Shown here: positions 41,887 through 50,223 of the stretch, piece by piece
Layout of the letters: the number at the start of each line of letters is the position of its first letter
How positions within the stretch are numbered: the stretch's first letter is position 1
NCBI GenBank assembly: GCA_045811525.1
Contig: JBJMTV010000052.1
Coordinates: 1 to 64,000 of the forward strand
Reading direction: 5' to 3'
Length of the DNA: 64,000 nucleotides
From: VAZQ01 sp045811525
GTDB taxonomy: Bacteria > Pseudomonadota > Alphaproteobacteria > Rhizobiales > Xanthobacteraceae
Notes under the pieces: model-generated
Database searches by the model: none
Told to the model about the DNA's origin: nothing
What the model saw: only the letters and a program-made list of their open reading frames with translations
Program-made: the position numbers and the translations under genes

Positions 41887-43224
41887 CTAGGTGGAGGGGT
41901 GCGTCCCGGCGCTCTCGCGCCAATGCCAGCCCGCCAGCATGACCACCAATGTCGCGATCCACACGATGCGCGACCCGTAGCGGTCATGCGGATTGGCCAG
42001 CGCTCCACACACCAAGGCATTGCCGAAAAGTGTGAGAGCCACCGTGACCGCCAATGGAGCAATAGGGGCCAAGTGCGGCGCGCGCCCGGCAAGCGCGATG
42101 ACGCCGAGGAGCGCCACCATCGAGGCGAGCGCCACCGGGACATGCACAGCGTTGATGCCTTTCCAATCAAGCCCACCGTTCTGCTGTCGAGCCGCCCGCA
42201 TGTCAGGCAGTGATGCCGGCGCGAAGCGCTCGAGCATGCCGTAGGTGTGCCAGATTGAATCGAGCACGCCTTCGCCGGTCTGCACCTTCACCAACTGATA
42301 AAGCGAGGCCTCTAGCGCCGCTTCGATTTGCCAGACGGGGTAAGCGGCCATGCTCTCGAGCACGATGGTGCGCATCTCGTCATTGAGGCCTTCGAACCGG
42401 CCGAGGCGATCGAACACGCTCTTGCCCCAGAAATAGACATCGGCATCGGTCGGCAGCTCGTCCCGGTGCTGGCAAAGCTGGAAGCGCGGATCGGGGCAAT
42501 GCTCGGCGAGATAACGAGCCACGATGCCGTCCTGAAGCATGCGCCCGAACAGAAGGGCAATCCCCCCAGGAGTCCACGCCACCCTACCGGCGACGACATA
42601 GTTCGCGCTCACCAGCATCACCGCGCCGAGTCCGAGCGCCGCAGCGCCACGTCCTAGGCCAGCGAGGGGAAGTGTGCCGGGGCGCAGCAGCGCCAGCAGT
42701 GCTGCGATCACGAGGAGCCCTGCCAGCACCGCAAGGGTCGCGCTATGTGTGGCGGCGGCAAACCCAACGACGATAAAGAGCGCGGCGCGCTCCCAGCGCG
42801 CGAGGCTCGCGGCGCGCAGCACGATGAGGTAGAGCGCCAGGACCCCAATTCCGGCAAAGATGTCGGTGAGGAGGAGGCTCGCGAGCCAGGCAACGGACGT
42901 TGCTGCGGCAAGCAGCGCGATCGTGACGACCAGCACCAGTGCGTGGTCGCCAAGCTTCTGCTCGCGCAAAACGAGGGCAATGACCCAGACCGTGAGGGCC
43001 GCCTGCACTGCGATCACGGGCCAGAAATCGGGTCGGGCGAGCGCGACCAGAAAGAGGCCATAGACCGTGGAGCGACTGACCTCGAGCGTGCCTTCGTACC
43101 AGCGGGCAAAATAGCCGCCGGTGTCGTACTGAAGGAGCGGAAACCGGTTCCATAAAGCCGGCAGCAGCAAAATCACGGTGGCCGCCAGACCGGCGGCCAG
43201 CTTGCCAAACGCCTTGCGGCTCAC
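41887..43224 (-). CDS. Polytopic membrane protein, GT-C-like, unknown function
   Basis: 445 aa from GTG 43224, whose GTGA overlaps the stop of the upstream Bug gene. About ten hydrophobic segments surround a central loop. The early loop L-L-Q-Y-D-T-G-G-Y-F-A-R-W-Y-E-G-T follows the first helix and has the acidic residue and aromatic pattern expected in GT-C glycosyltransferase-like or O-antigen-type proteins. A large soluble insert with C-P-D-P-R-F-Q-L-C-Q-H lies in the middle. No family was recognised with certainty. Coupling to a Bug gene is odd, since Bug partners are normally TctB/TctA. Confidence 0.7.
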   Translation of the reverse strand: MSRKAFGKLAAGLAATVILLLPALWNRFPLLQYDTGGYFARWYEGTLEVSRSTVYGLFLVALARPDFWPVIAVQAALTVWVIALVLREQKLGDHALVLVVTIALLAAATSVAWLASLLLTDIFAGIGVLALYLIVLRAASLARWERAALFIVVGFAAATHSATLAVLAGLLVIAALLALLRPGTLPLAGLGRGAAALGLGAVMLVSANYVVAGRVAWTPGGIALLFGRMLQDGIVARYLAEHCPDPRFQLCQHRDELPTDADVYFWGKSVFDRLGRFEGLNDEMRTIVLESMAAYPVWQIEAALEASLYQLVKVQTGEGVLDSIWHTYGMLERFAPASLPDMRAARQQNGGLDWKGINAVHVPVALASMVALLGVIALAGRAPHLAPIAPLAVTVALTLFGNALVCGALANPHDRYGSRIVWIATLVVMLAGWHWRESAGTHPST

Positions 43225-44195
43225 TTCTTCAGGCCGGCGGCGAGAGCGACAGCGGTCCAACGCTTGATCTCGCCCTGCAGGAACTCCGCGAAGTCTTGCG
43301 GCGAGCCGCCGACCGGATCGATCCCTTGCACGGCCAGGGCCTTGATCACCTCCTCGCTGTCGAGCGCCTCGTTGGCCGCGCGATTGAGCTTGCCGATGAT
43401 CTCGGCCGGCGTACCCGCGGGAGCAAGCAGACCGAACCAGAGGCCGGTCGCGAAATCCGGCACGCCCGCTTCGAGCATGGTCGGCAGGTCAGGCGCGATG
43501 GCGGCGCGCTTGGCCTCGGTCGAGGCGAGCGCGACGAGCTTACCTTCACGCACGTGTTGAATGGCGGTCGACGCCGGCGAGAAAAACACCTGCACGCGGC
43601 CCGCCACCAGGTCGGTCACTGCCTGTGGGCTGCCGCCATAAGGCACATGCACCATTTTCACGCCGGTAAGCAGCTTGAACAGCTCGGCCGCAAGGTGTGT
43701 GCCGGTCGCCACACCGGAGGAGGCATATGTCAGCTGGTCCGGTTTGGCCTTCGCCAAGTCGATGAGCTCCCGCACGCTCTTGACGCGAACGGAGGGGTGC
43801 ACGACCAGGATGTTGGGCGTTGTCACGAGCCGTGCGATGGGCGCGAAATCGTGGATGAAGTCGAACGACAGGTTGGAATTGATGATGGCGTTGATCGGGT
43901 TGGCGATCGTCCCTTGCAGCAAGGTGTAGCCGTCCTTCGATCCGTGCGCGACGAGATCGGCAGCGAGCGAGGAGCCGGCGCCGGGCTTGGCCTCGACCAC
44001 GAACTGCTGTCCCAGGCTGCGTCCCATATGCTGGGTGACGATACGGGCGGTGATGTCTGCGCTCGAGCCCGCGGGAAAGCCCACCAAAACCCGCACCGGC
44101 CGGCTCGGATAATCTTGCGCCTGGGCGCGCGCAGCGGCAGCGGCCGCGAGGCATGCGAAGGCGGCAACGAACGCCCAGTGTGCGGCTTTGGTCAT
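43221..44195 (-). CDS. Bug/TctC family solute-binding protein, coupled to a membrane protein gene
   Basis: 324 aa from ATG 44195 with GGAG 6 bp upstream. Signal peptide ending R-A-Q-A-Q, then D-Y-P-S-R-P-V-R-V-L-V-G-F-P-A-G, K-P-G-A-G and D-G-Y-T-L-L, all family hallmarks. The stop TGA overlaps the GTG start of the polytopic membrane protein gene downstream in GTGA, so both are read from one message. The ligand is unknown. It has the same overall design as the five other Bug proteins in the window. Confidence 0.9.
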   Translation of the reverse strand: MTKAAHWAFVAAFACLAAAAAARAQAQDYPSRPVRVLVGFPAGSSADITARIVTQHMGRSLGQQFVVEAKPGAGSSLAADLVAHGSKDGYTLLQGTIANPINAIINSNLSFDFIHDFAPIARLVTTPNILVVHPSVRVKSVRELIDLAKAKPDQLTYASSGVATGTHLAAELFKLLTGVKMVHVPYGGSPQAVTDLVAGRVQVFFSPASTAIQHVREGKLVALASTEAKRAAIAPDLPTMLEAGVPDFATGLWFGLLAPAGTPAEIIGKLNRAANEALDSEEVIKALAVQGIDPVGGSPQDFAEFLQGEIKRWTAVALAAGLKK

Positions 44196-44490
44196 GCACA
44201 GCTCCATCGTTGTGCAACATCTCGGCCTACACTCGCACGTGCCACCGGCGGTGCAAGGGCGGCTCACCGGCGACGGTGCGCTCACGCGCGTCGCATGCCC
44301 TAAGACGGATTCGGTTCGGCCCGCTCGATCATCCTGCCCACCTGAGGGGTGCCGGGCTTAGCGCGGGCGGCGGAACAGAGTCCGCCGATGACGATCTCGG
44401 GCATGCGTTGGGACGCAGTAGCCACGCGCCCTCGCAATTGGCAGAATCGACGTGGGCTCCGGCTGGCTCGGCCGCAATGGCGCTGGCGCA
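44196..44490. other. Non-coding region upstream of the Bug gene
   Basis: About 295 bp before the paired-hairpin element, presumed to contain the leftward Bug promoter. GC-rich short dyads (e.g. CGCGTCGCATGCCC near 44287) are present, but no clear promoter was seen. Frames here are short and motif-free. Confidence 0.35.
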
Positions 44491-44657
44491 GGTAGTGTGG
44501 CGGTTCAGAAGTCCGCATCATTCTTGCCGCAAGTTCGTCATGCGGACTTCTGAACCAAAGCCACACTACCCCCATAGATTTGCTAGTGTCCTTGGATTCC
44601 GAAGTTCGCAAACTACGGTGCCGCACAATGATGCGAACTTCGGAATCGGGACACTAG
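44491..44657 (-). repeat. Paired-hairpin mobile-like element, copy 2 (inverted)
   Basis: Reverse complement of the element at 18044-18209. Hairpin B' spans 44491-44570 (GGTAGTGTGG ... CCACACTACC) and hairpin A' spans 44583-44657 (CTAGTGTCC ... GGGACACTAG). The loop GCACCGTAGTTTGCGAA-type sequence is preserved. It lies 30 bp upstream of the VWA gene start, so it may carry that gene's promoter or an untranslated leader. Confidence 0.85.
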
Positions 44658-44686
44658 GGAGACCGGCTCGCAGGATTGCAGTTCTG

Positions 44687-45862
44687 ATGTTCGTTACCTT
44701 TTTTCACGAGCTCAAGGCTGCCGGGGTGCCGGTGACGCTCCGCGAATACCTCACTTTGATGGAGGCGATGCAGCACGATCTCGCCGGACGGCGGGTTGAC
44801 GACTTCTACTATCTCTCGCGCGCCACCCTGGTGAAGGACGAGCGCAATCTCGACAAGTTTGACCGAGTGTTCGGTCACGTGTTCAAGGGCCTCGAAATGC
44901 TCGAGCAGGCGCTCACTGCCGAGATCCCAAGCGAGTGGCTCAAGAAGCTCGCGGAGAAGTATCTCACCGAGGAGGAGAAGAAGCAGATCGAGGCGATGGG
45001 CGGTCTCCACAAGCTCCTCGAGACGCTGCGCCAGAGGCTGCGCGAGCAGAAAGGGCGGCACCAGGGCGGCAGCAAGTGGATTGGCACAGGCGGGACATCG
45101 CCTTTCGGCGCTTATGGATACAACCCGGAAGGGGTGCGCATCGGCCAGGATGCCAATCGAAACTTCCGCGCCGTGAAGGTCTGGGACAAACGAGAGTTCA
45201 GGGATCTCGACGATAGCGTCGAGCTCGGCACGCGCAACGTCAAGCTTGCGCTGCGCCGGTTGCGCAAATTCGCCCGCAGCGGAGCGCCGGACGAGCTCGA
45301 TCTCGACGGCACCATCAAGCAGACGGCGCACAAGGGCTACCTCGATATCCTGATGCGGCCCGAGCGACACAACACCGTGAAGGTGTTGTTGTTCTTCGAT
45401 ATCGGCGGCTCGATGGACTGGCACGTGAAGGCGACGGAGGAGCTGTTCTCGGCCGCACGCAGCGAGTTCAAGCACATGCAGCACCTCTATTTCCACAACT
45501 GCCTGTACGAGCGGGTATGGAAGGAGAACCGACGCCGCTTCACCGACATGACGCCCACGTGGGACGTGCTGCACACCTATCCGCACGACTATAAGGTGAT
45601 CTTCGTGGGCGATGCGGCGATGTCGCCGTACGAAATCATGGCCCCCGGCGGCTCGGTCGAGCACTACAACGAGGAGAGTGGTGCGGTTTGGGTCGAACGG
45701 GTGACTCGAACCTATCCGGCTTGTGTGTGGCTCAACCCGGTTGCCGAGCGGGAATGGGAGCTCACCCACTCAACCCGCATGATGCGCCAGCTCATGGGCG
45801 GCAGGATGTATCCCTTGACGCTCGACGGCCTCGATCGGGCCATGCGCGAGCTAGTCAGATGA
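44687..45862 (+). CDS. CoxE-like VWA domain protein
   Basis: 391 aa from ATG 44687. The N-terminal helical part carries F-F-H-E-L-K-A-A-G-V-P-V-T-L-R-E-Y-L, the CoxE start motif. The VWA domain begins near residue 235 with V-L-L-F-F-D-I-G-G-S-M-D-W; the MIDAS is D-x-G-x-S rather than D-x-S-x-S, a known feature of this subgroup. These proteins partner MoxR ATPases in cofactor insertion or complex assembly. The MoxR candidate in this window is at 61.7 kb, not adjacent. The stop codon lies inside the first unit of a 7-bp repeat array. Confidence 0.88.
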   Translation: MFVTFFHELKAAGVPVTLREYLTLMEAMQHDLAGRRVDDFYYLSRATLVKDERNLDKFDRVFGHVFKGLEMLEQALTAEIPSEWLKKLAEKYLTEEEKKQIEAMGGLHKLLETLRQRLREQKGRHQGGSKWIGTGGTSPFGAYGYNPEGVRIGQDANRNFRAVKVWDKREFRDLDDSVELGTRNVKLALRRLRKFARSGAPDELDLDGTIKQTAHKGYLDILMRPERHNTVKVLLFFDIGGSMDWHVKATEELFSAARSEFKHMQHLYFHNCLYERVWKENRRRFTDMTPTWDVLHTYPHDYKVIFVGDAAMSPYEIMAPGGSVEHYNEESGAVWVERVTRTYPACVWLNPVAEREWELTHSTRMMRQLMGGRMYPLTLDGLDRAMRELVR

Positions 45863-45980
45863 CAGATGACAGATGACAGATGACAGATATCAGATGTCAG
45901 ATGTCAGATGTCAGATGTCAGATATCAGATATCAGATATCAGATATTCTGTCCTCTGACATCTGTCCTCTGACATCTGAG
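45856..45980. repeat. 7-bp minisatellite filling a convergent intergenic gap
   Basis: Thirteen tandem heptamers CAGATGA / CAGATAT / CAGATGT (45856-45946) in blocks (4, 1, 4, 4), then the opposite-strand version as TCTGTCC-TCTGACA twice and TCTGAG (45947-45980). The array begins within the VWA stop codon and ends at the signal peptidase stop (45981-45983), so no other intergenic DNA is left. The opposed halves can pair into a large hairpin and may act as a convergent terminator. Slippage-prone. Confidence 0.92.
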
Positions 45981-46856
45981 TCAGAGGTTGCTCGGTGTGC
46001 CGATCCAGCGGCCCATCCGGGCAAGCGTGTTCGAGAACGCGATATCGGTGACGCGGCCGATCAGGTTTTCGATCGGCACCGGGCCATGCGCCAGAGCATC
46101 GCGGCTGTCCACGCTCACCGGACGGTTGTCGCCCAGCATGAACACATGTCCCGGCGGAACACGGACCTCGGCCATCTCGGCGTTGAGGCCATCGCTGGGA
46201 CCTGGATCGCAATAGGGCTCGGCCACGGCCATGCCGTTGACGATGGCGTGGCCACCCTTGACCGCGACAAGGTCTCCTTCGATTGCCACGATGCGCTTTA
46301 TCACTGAGCGGTCCGGCTGCTTCGGATGCACATAGACCGCCACCTCACCGCGACTGGGGTGGTGGGTGCGGTAGTAAGTTGCATCTGCCAGGAAATATTC
46401 TCCCACGCGCACCGTGGGGGACATGCTGGCAGCGGCGGCGCGGAAGTAACGCAATTGGCCCGCTTGCGCGGCGTAGACGAGCAGGCCAAGCGTGATGACC
46501 CAGGCCACCGCCGAGGCGCCATAGACCTGCCAGCGATTGTAGGCTCGGTCGGGATAGTCGCTCATCCGCGCGGCCCGCACGGTGGCGTCGAGCATAATGT
46601 AGAGCCAGAGTCCGAGCAGCAGGCTGAGGCTCACCGCGCACATCCAGAAGCGCGCCAGGACGCCCATCAGGGCGAAAATCAGCAGCAGCCAAGCCAGCAT
46701 CACCGCAGAGAAAAGCGCAATGCCGCGTCTGGCTTCACCGAGGTAGAAATGGCCGAGACCAGGGGTGAGCATCGTCAGGCGCGCAGCGACCCACGGACAG
46801 GGCCCCGTCTTGGCGGGAGCCTGCGAAGCCCCCGAATGCGCCACCCATGATGCCAT
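45981..46856 (-). CDS. Signal peptidase I with N-terminal multi-TM extension
   Basis: 291 aa. The N-terminal part has L-T-P-G-L-G-H-F-Y-L-G-E-A-R-R-G (about 30-45) and three hydrophobic helices (about 48-66, 70-90, 114-132). The catalytic domain follows: nucleophile S144 in A-S-M-S-P-T, base K187 in V-I-K-R-I-V, and G-D-N-R with D-S-R in box E. The complete Ser-Lys dyad makes it an active leader peptidase candidate. The extension is unlike the one- or two-TM anchor of LepB; this form may be a second signal peptidase. It is convergent with the VWA gene. Confidence 0.88.
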   Translation of the reverse strand: MASWVAHSGASQAPAKTGPCPWVAARLTMLTPGLGHFYLGEARRGIALFSAVMLAWLLLIFALMGVLARFWMCAVSLSLLLGLWLYIMLDATVRAARMSDYPDRAYNRWQVYGASAVAWVITLGLLVYAAQAGQLRYFRAAAASMSPTVRVGEYFLADATYYRTHHPSRGEVAVYVHPKQPDRSVIKRIVAIEGDLVAVKGGHAIVNGMAVAEPYCDPGPSDGLNAEMAEVRVPPGHVFMLGDNRPVSVDSRDALAHGPVPIENLIGRVTDIAFSNTLARMGRWIGTPSNL

Positions 46857-47047
46857 TCAACCCAGTCCGCGCTTGCTGTCCGCCCGCCCCGCGGCTCAGT
46901 GGCGTCTTGCGCGCACCAATGCCTGACTCCTTAGTCGGCCGAGCCGGCCAGAGGTTCACCCCTGCCGGTAATTTTGTGCACTGGAAAACAGGCTTTTTCG
47001 GCGGAAACGCGGAGCGCCATGCGCCGGCACGGCCCGGACGGAACCGA

Positions 47048-47440
47048 TCAGCCGCGGCGCTCGGCCGTCCAGTCGCCTGAGCAGGCGCCATTGCCACCGG
47101 TCCAGGAGCCGCTGCCGCGATTGCCGGCGAGCCGCCCGGTTCCCGTTGCCGTGTTCTGCCCAGCGCTGACATTGACCACCAGCTTGCCGTCCTTTCCCAC
47201 CTTGCCGCTGACGCGCACGGTGGCGTTGCCACCATTCGTGACGTGGCCGTTGTTGATGCGGATTGGATAGCGGTACGAGCTATCGCAGACGCCCATCTTC
47301 GTCAGAATGACGACGCTCCACAGGCCGTCATAGCTGGGCACGGCCTCGGCGGGTCGCAGCACCGGAATGGCGACGCCCGCGGCCACGGCAGCCACCATCA
47401 GCAGTGCCCGCCCCTGAGGGCGAAGGCTAAAAACAGTCAT
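47048..47440 (-). CDS. Small secreted hypothetical protein
   Basis: 130 aa from ATG 47440. A signal peptide ending P-A-E-A-V (about residue 34) precedes a mature domain starting Y-D-G-L-W-S-V-V-I-L-T-K-M-G-V-C, with glycine/asparagine-rich beta pattern (G-H-V-T-N-G-G-N-A-T-V-R-V-S-G) and a late G-A-C-S-G-D-W. The two Cys could form a disulfide. Similar short periplasmic beta proteins are frequent in Bradyrhizobiaceae with no known role. Confidence 0.72.
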   Translation of the reverse strand: MTVFSLRPQGRALLMVAAVAAGVAIPVLRPAEAVPSYDGLWSVVILTKMGVCDSSYRYPIRINNGHVTNGGNATVRVSGKVGKDGKLVVNVSAGQNTATGTGRLAGNRGSGSWTGGNGACSGDWTAERRG

Positions 47441-47848
47441 AGAGAGCCCCTCTGTCCTCTGCCGGGCGCCGCCCTTGTTGCCCGGGCGAACGGCAGCCAT
47501 TGCACTTGCTTGGATGCGCCGCGAGGTTAGTCGCACCCTGTCGCAAATTGGTTCAAATCCCGTTCACGGCGCGCCCGCATGAACCCGTAGCCCGGAAACC
47601 CCGTCGCCCGGATGGAGCGTTCAGCGAAATCCAGGGCCGGCGTCTGCGCCAAGACCGCTCCCGGATTGCGTGCGCTTTTCGCGCCCTCCATCCGACTACG
47701 AGGCTACGCGCTTCGCAATCCGACACCAGGGCGGCCGGAACCGCGGCTGCTGTTCCACCGTTGCCGTTGCAGGGAACGGGTGGCGTGCATGTCCGCTCAC
47801 TGTTGCCCTGCTTCGGACCAATCCCCCAACGCATGTGAAGGTGAAGCC
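47441..47848. repeat. Intergenic region with GTAGCCCGG-type repeats
   Basis: 408 bp between two divergent genes. Around 47587-47710 it holds opposed copies of a GTAGCCCGGA ... AGCGAAATCC element and its partner CTCCATCCGACTACG/GCTACGCGC, i.e. a BIME-like pair common between genes of this group. Related copies lie near 55690, 55780 and 62598. The rightmost 60 bp carry the ribosome site (GAAGGTGAAG) of the ferritin-like gene. Confidence 0.6.
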
Positions 47849-48355
47849 ATGGGCCTCTTCTCCAAGGACATCAAATCGATGAATGACCTCTTCGTGCACA
47901 CGTTGCGCGACGTCTATTATGCCGAGAACCAGATTGCGAAGGCGCTGCCCGATATGATTGAAAAGGCAAGTGATGCGGGCCTCAAACAGGCCTTCCAGAC
48001 GCATCTGGGCGAGACCAAGAACCATGTGAAGCGGCTGGAGCAGGTGTTCCAGATGCATGGTGCGGATGCCAAGGGCATCGACTGCCCGGCAATCGACGGC
48101 ATCATTGAGGAATGCGAGGAAGTCGCGGGCGAGGTCGCCGACAAGGAAGTGCTCGACGCCACACTGGCCGCGGCCGCGCAAGCGGTCGAACACTATGAGA
48201 TCGCGCGTTATGGCACCCTGGTCGCCTGGGCGAAGCGTCTCGGCCGCAACGATTGTGCCAATGTGCTCACCAAGAACCTCGAGGAGGAGAAAGCCGCGGA
48301 TAAGAAACTCACTCAGCTTGCCGAGGCGCGCCTCAACCTGAAGGCGGCGAGCTGA
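47849..48355 (+). CDS. YciE/YciF-family (DUF892) ferritin-like protein
   Basis: 168 aa from ATG 47849, preceded by GAAGGTGAAG. Four-helix bundle: F-V-H-T-L-R-D-V-Y-Y-A-E-N-Q-I in helix 1, H-L-G-E-T-K-N-H helix 2, E-C-E-E-V-A-G-E-V-A-D-K-E helix 3 and V-E-H-Y-E-I-A-R-Y-G-T-L helix 4. Glutamate and histidine positions fit a di-metal centre. Members are induced by stress in enterobacteria; the exact activity is unproven. A stem-loop follows about 10 bp after the stop. Confidence 0.92.
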   Translation: MGLFSKDIKSMNDLFVHTLRDVYYAENQIAKALPDMIEKASDAGLKQAFQTHLGETKNHVKRLEQVFQMHGADAKGIDCPAIDGIIEECEEVAGEVADKEVLDATLAAAAQAVEHYEIARYGTLVAWAKRLGRNDCANVLTKNLEEEKAADKKLTQLAEARLNLKAAS

Positions 48356-48364
48356 CCCCTGTTT

Positions 48365-48389
48365 CCCCGTGGCGGCATAGCCCACGGGG
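48365..48389 (+). terminator. Stem-loop after the ferritin-like gene
   Basis: CCCCGTGG (48365-48372) and CCACGGGG (48382-48389) form a perfect 8-bp stem with a 9-nt loop just after the gene, without a following T-run. A weak or Rho-assisted terminator is likely. Confidence 0.45.
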
Positions 48390-48568
48390 AGCCAACTGCT
48401 GCTAGCGAGTGATGCTCGATGCTGCGCTCGAGACCGGGACTGCCTGTAGTTTCGGCCGAGCGCGGCGGAGCACCAAGAACCCCGGCTAATCACCGCGGAC
48501 GAACGAGGGGCGGCTGCCACCGGGCAGGCGCTACGCCTCGTTGCGCGAAACGCGTGCGGCGGCTTTGT

Positions 48569-48943
48569 TTATTTCGGCTGCACTGTCGGGTCGCCGCCGG
48601 GGCTGCCGGGCGGCGGAACGACCTTGAGTGCGCCCGTGGCGGGCGGCTTGACCCGCAGGTTATCTGCCGTCTCCGGCGGACAGATCACGCCGTTCGCCTG
48701 CGCGAGCTTGTCACTCAGCTCACGCCGATCGGCGGTGCCGACAGTTGCGCCATTCTCATTCTTGTTGGTGGCGCTGGGCAGGCAACCCTGTTGCGACGGC
48801 GTAGCCTCGTGCGTGCCCTGTGCCTTGACAACGCTCGACCCGAAGAGGCTCGCGCCTAGAAGACTTGCGCCGAGAAGAGTTGCGCCAGCAAGGTTTGCGG
48901 CGGCTGCGGCAGTAGCAGTGATCATCAGTGGCGCGGAGCGCAT
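48569..48943 (-). CDS. Small secreted hypothetical protein with repetitive leader
   Basis: 124 aa. The leader contains a short degenerate repeat, A-G-A-T-L-L-G-A-S-L-L-G-A-S-L-F-G-S-S, reminiscent of pentapeptide-type A-x-L-x-G spacing, then K-A-Q as cleavage site near residue 42. The mature part has two Cys (Q-G-C-L-P and V-I-C-P-P) and a proline/glycine-rich tail. No family is recognised. It lies between the ferritin-like and patatin genes. Confidence 0.6.
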   Translation of the reverse strand: MRSAPLMITATAAAAANLAGATLLGASLLGASLFGSSVVKAQGTHEATPSQQGCLPSATNKNENGATVGTADRRELSDKLAQANGVICPPETADNLRVKPPATGALKVVPPPGSPGGDPTVQPK

Positions 48944-49002
48944 GTTTCACCTGCGGAAATGGTAGCAGGACAACGCGGCGCGTCGCGGACAGGTTCCCGT
49001 GG

Positions 49003-50223
49003 CTATTGTGGGCTCGCGGACCCGTGCATCGAGATTCCGGGAATCGCCTGTTCAAAGGCAGCGCCCGACTTGCCTGCAGCAATGCCCACCTCGTACAGCG
49101 CCTGCATGTACTTGCCGTCGAACGATCCCCGGGCCGGAAAGTTGAAGGCGCTATCCACGTGCGCGACGCGCAAGGCAATGCCGTGCCGTTGCGCCGCGCC
49201 AGACACCAGCATGAGCTGCGTGCGCAAGCCTACCGTCAGCGCCGTGCCGATGGCTTGGCCGAGCACGCCGGGGACGTTCGGGGGGACCATTTTGAATTCG
49301 GGCGTAAGTTTCGAGTTGATGATCACGTAAAGGTCGGTGATCGGCGGGCGGGCGCTGCCGCTCAGCATGCTTTCGGGTGCCACAAAGAAAGGCGCAGTGA
49401 GGGTGCCATCGCTGTGCAGCTCCTCGATCTTCTTGCCCTTGCTCTCGACCTCGATCGGCACGGGAGAGAAGAAGCCCGGAATGGCACAGGAGGCGAGCAG
49501 GATGCTGCGAAACAATTTCAGCGCACGCTCGCTCCCGTTCGCCGCAATCGCGCCCATGTTCCAGACGGTGCGGCGCCCGGCGTCGAGATTGGTCGTCACC
49601 ACCAGCAAGCGGCGGCCGCGCGCGTGCTCGGCGGCAATCTCGGTCAGGAGCTTCGGGGTGACGCGGTCCTCGATTTGTCGTCGCAACGGCCAGAAGTCGA
49701 GCAGCGAGTCGCGCGACACGCGGTCCTCGAAAATGTCGGCAGCGGTGATGGTGGTGAAGCTCTTGCGCACCTCGTCGTCGTAGCGTGAGCCGAGAAAGGC
49801 GAATGGAGCAAGGAGCGAGCCGATGCTCACGCCGGTGACGACGGTGAATTCGGGCCGGCCGCCGGTAGCATCGCTCCACCCGGTCAGCACGCCCGCGCCA
49901 TAAGCGCCATCGGAGCCGCCGCCGGAGATCGCCAACCAGGCACCGGCGGTCTGCGGCAGGAGGCGCGCGAAGTCGGCCGCTTGGTCGCCCCACACGCGGG
50001 CATCCTCGATCCCAGGGATGACAGCGCCCTCGTCCTCGGCGGCGGTGAACGGCGTGCGCTCGGCAGCGGGTTTGGGCAGCTCCTTGCCGGGCGGGCCCTT
50101 CTTGTCATTCTTCTTTTTGGCTTGAGCGTGCACGCTCGAGACATCGAGCAAAGGCAGCGAAGGCGCGACGGCGAGCGCGACGAAGCCGACGGCAATGCCC
50201 GCCAAAATGCGTAGCGCGTGCAA
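49003..50223 (-). CDS. Patatin-like phospholipase, exported
   Basis: 406 aa from TTG 50223, supported by AGGAGA a few bases upstream and a following hydrophobic leader that ends in V-H-A-Q (about 34). A lysine/proline-rich linker leads to the oxyanion loop S-G-G-G-S-D-G-A-Y-G-A-G (100-111), the nucleophile S133 in G-V-S-I-G-S and the dyad aspartate D272 in S-D-G-T, where G-T replaces the usual G-G/A. Catalytic residues are complete. Probable periplasmic or surface lipid acyl hydrolase. Confidence 0.87.
   Translation of the reverse strand: MHALRILAGIAVGFVALAVAPSLPLLDVSSVHAQAKKKNDKKGPPGKELPKPAAERTPFTAAEDEGAVIPGIEDARVWGDQAADFARLLPQTAGAWLAISGGGSDGAYGAGVLTGWSDATGGRPEFTVVTGVSIGSLLAPFAFLGSRYDDEVRKSFTTITAADIFEDRVSRDSLLDFWPLRRQIEDRVTPKLLTEIAAEHARGRRLLVVTTNLDAGRRTVWNMGAIAANGSERALKLFRSILLASCAIPGFFSPVPIEVESKGKKIEELHSDGTLTAPFFVAPESMLSGSARPPITDLYVIINSKLTPEFKMVPPNVPGVLGQAIGTALTVGLRTQLMLVSGAAQRHGIALRVAHVDSAFNFPARGSFDGKYMQALYEVGIAAGKSGAAFEQAIPGISMHGSASPQ

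Noticed and set aside
44300..44626. Leftward frame of 108 codons upstream of the VWA gene
   Set aside because: It mostly translates the inverted hairpin element and has no family match.
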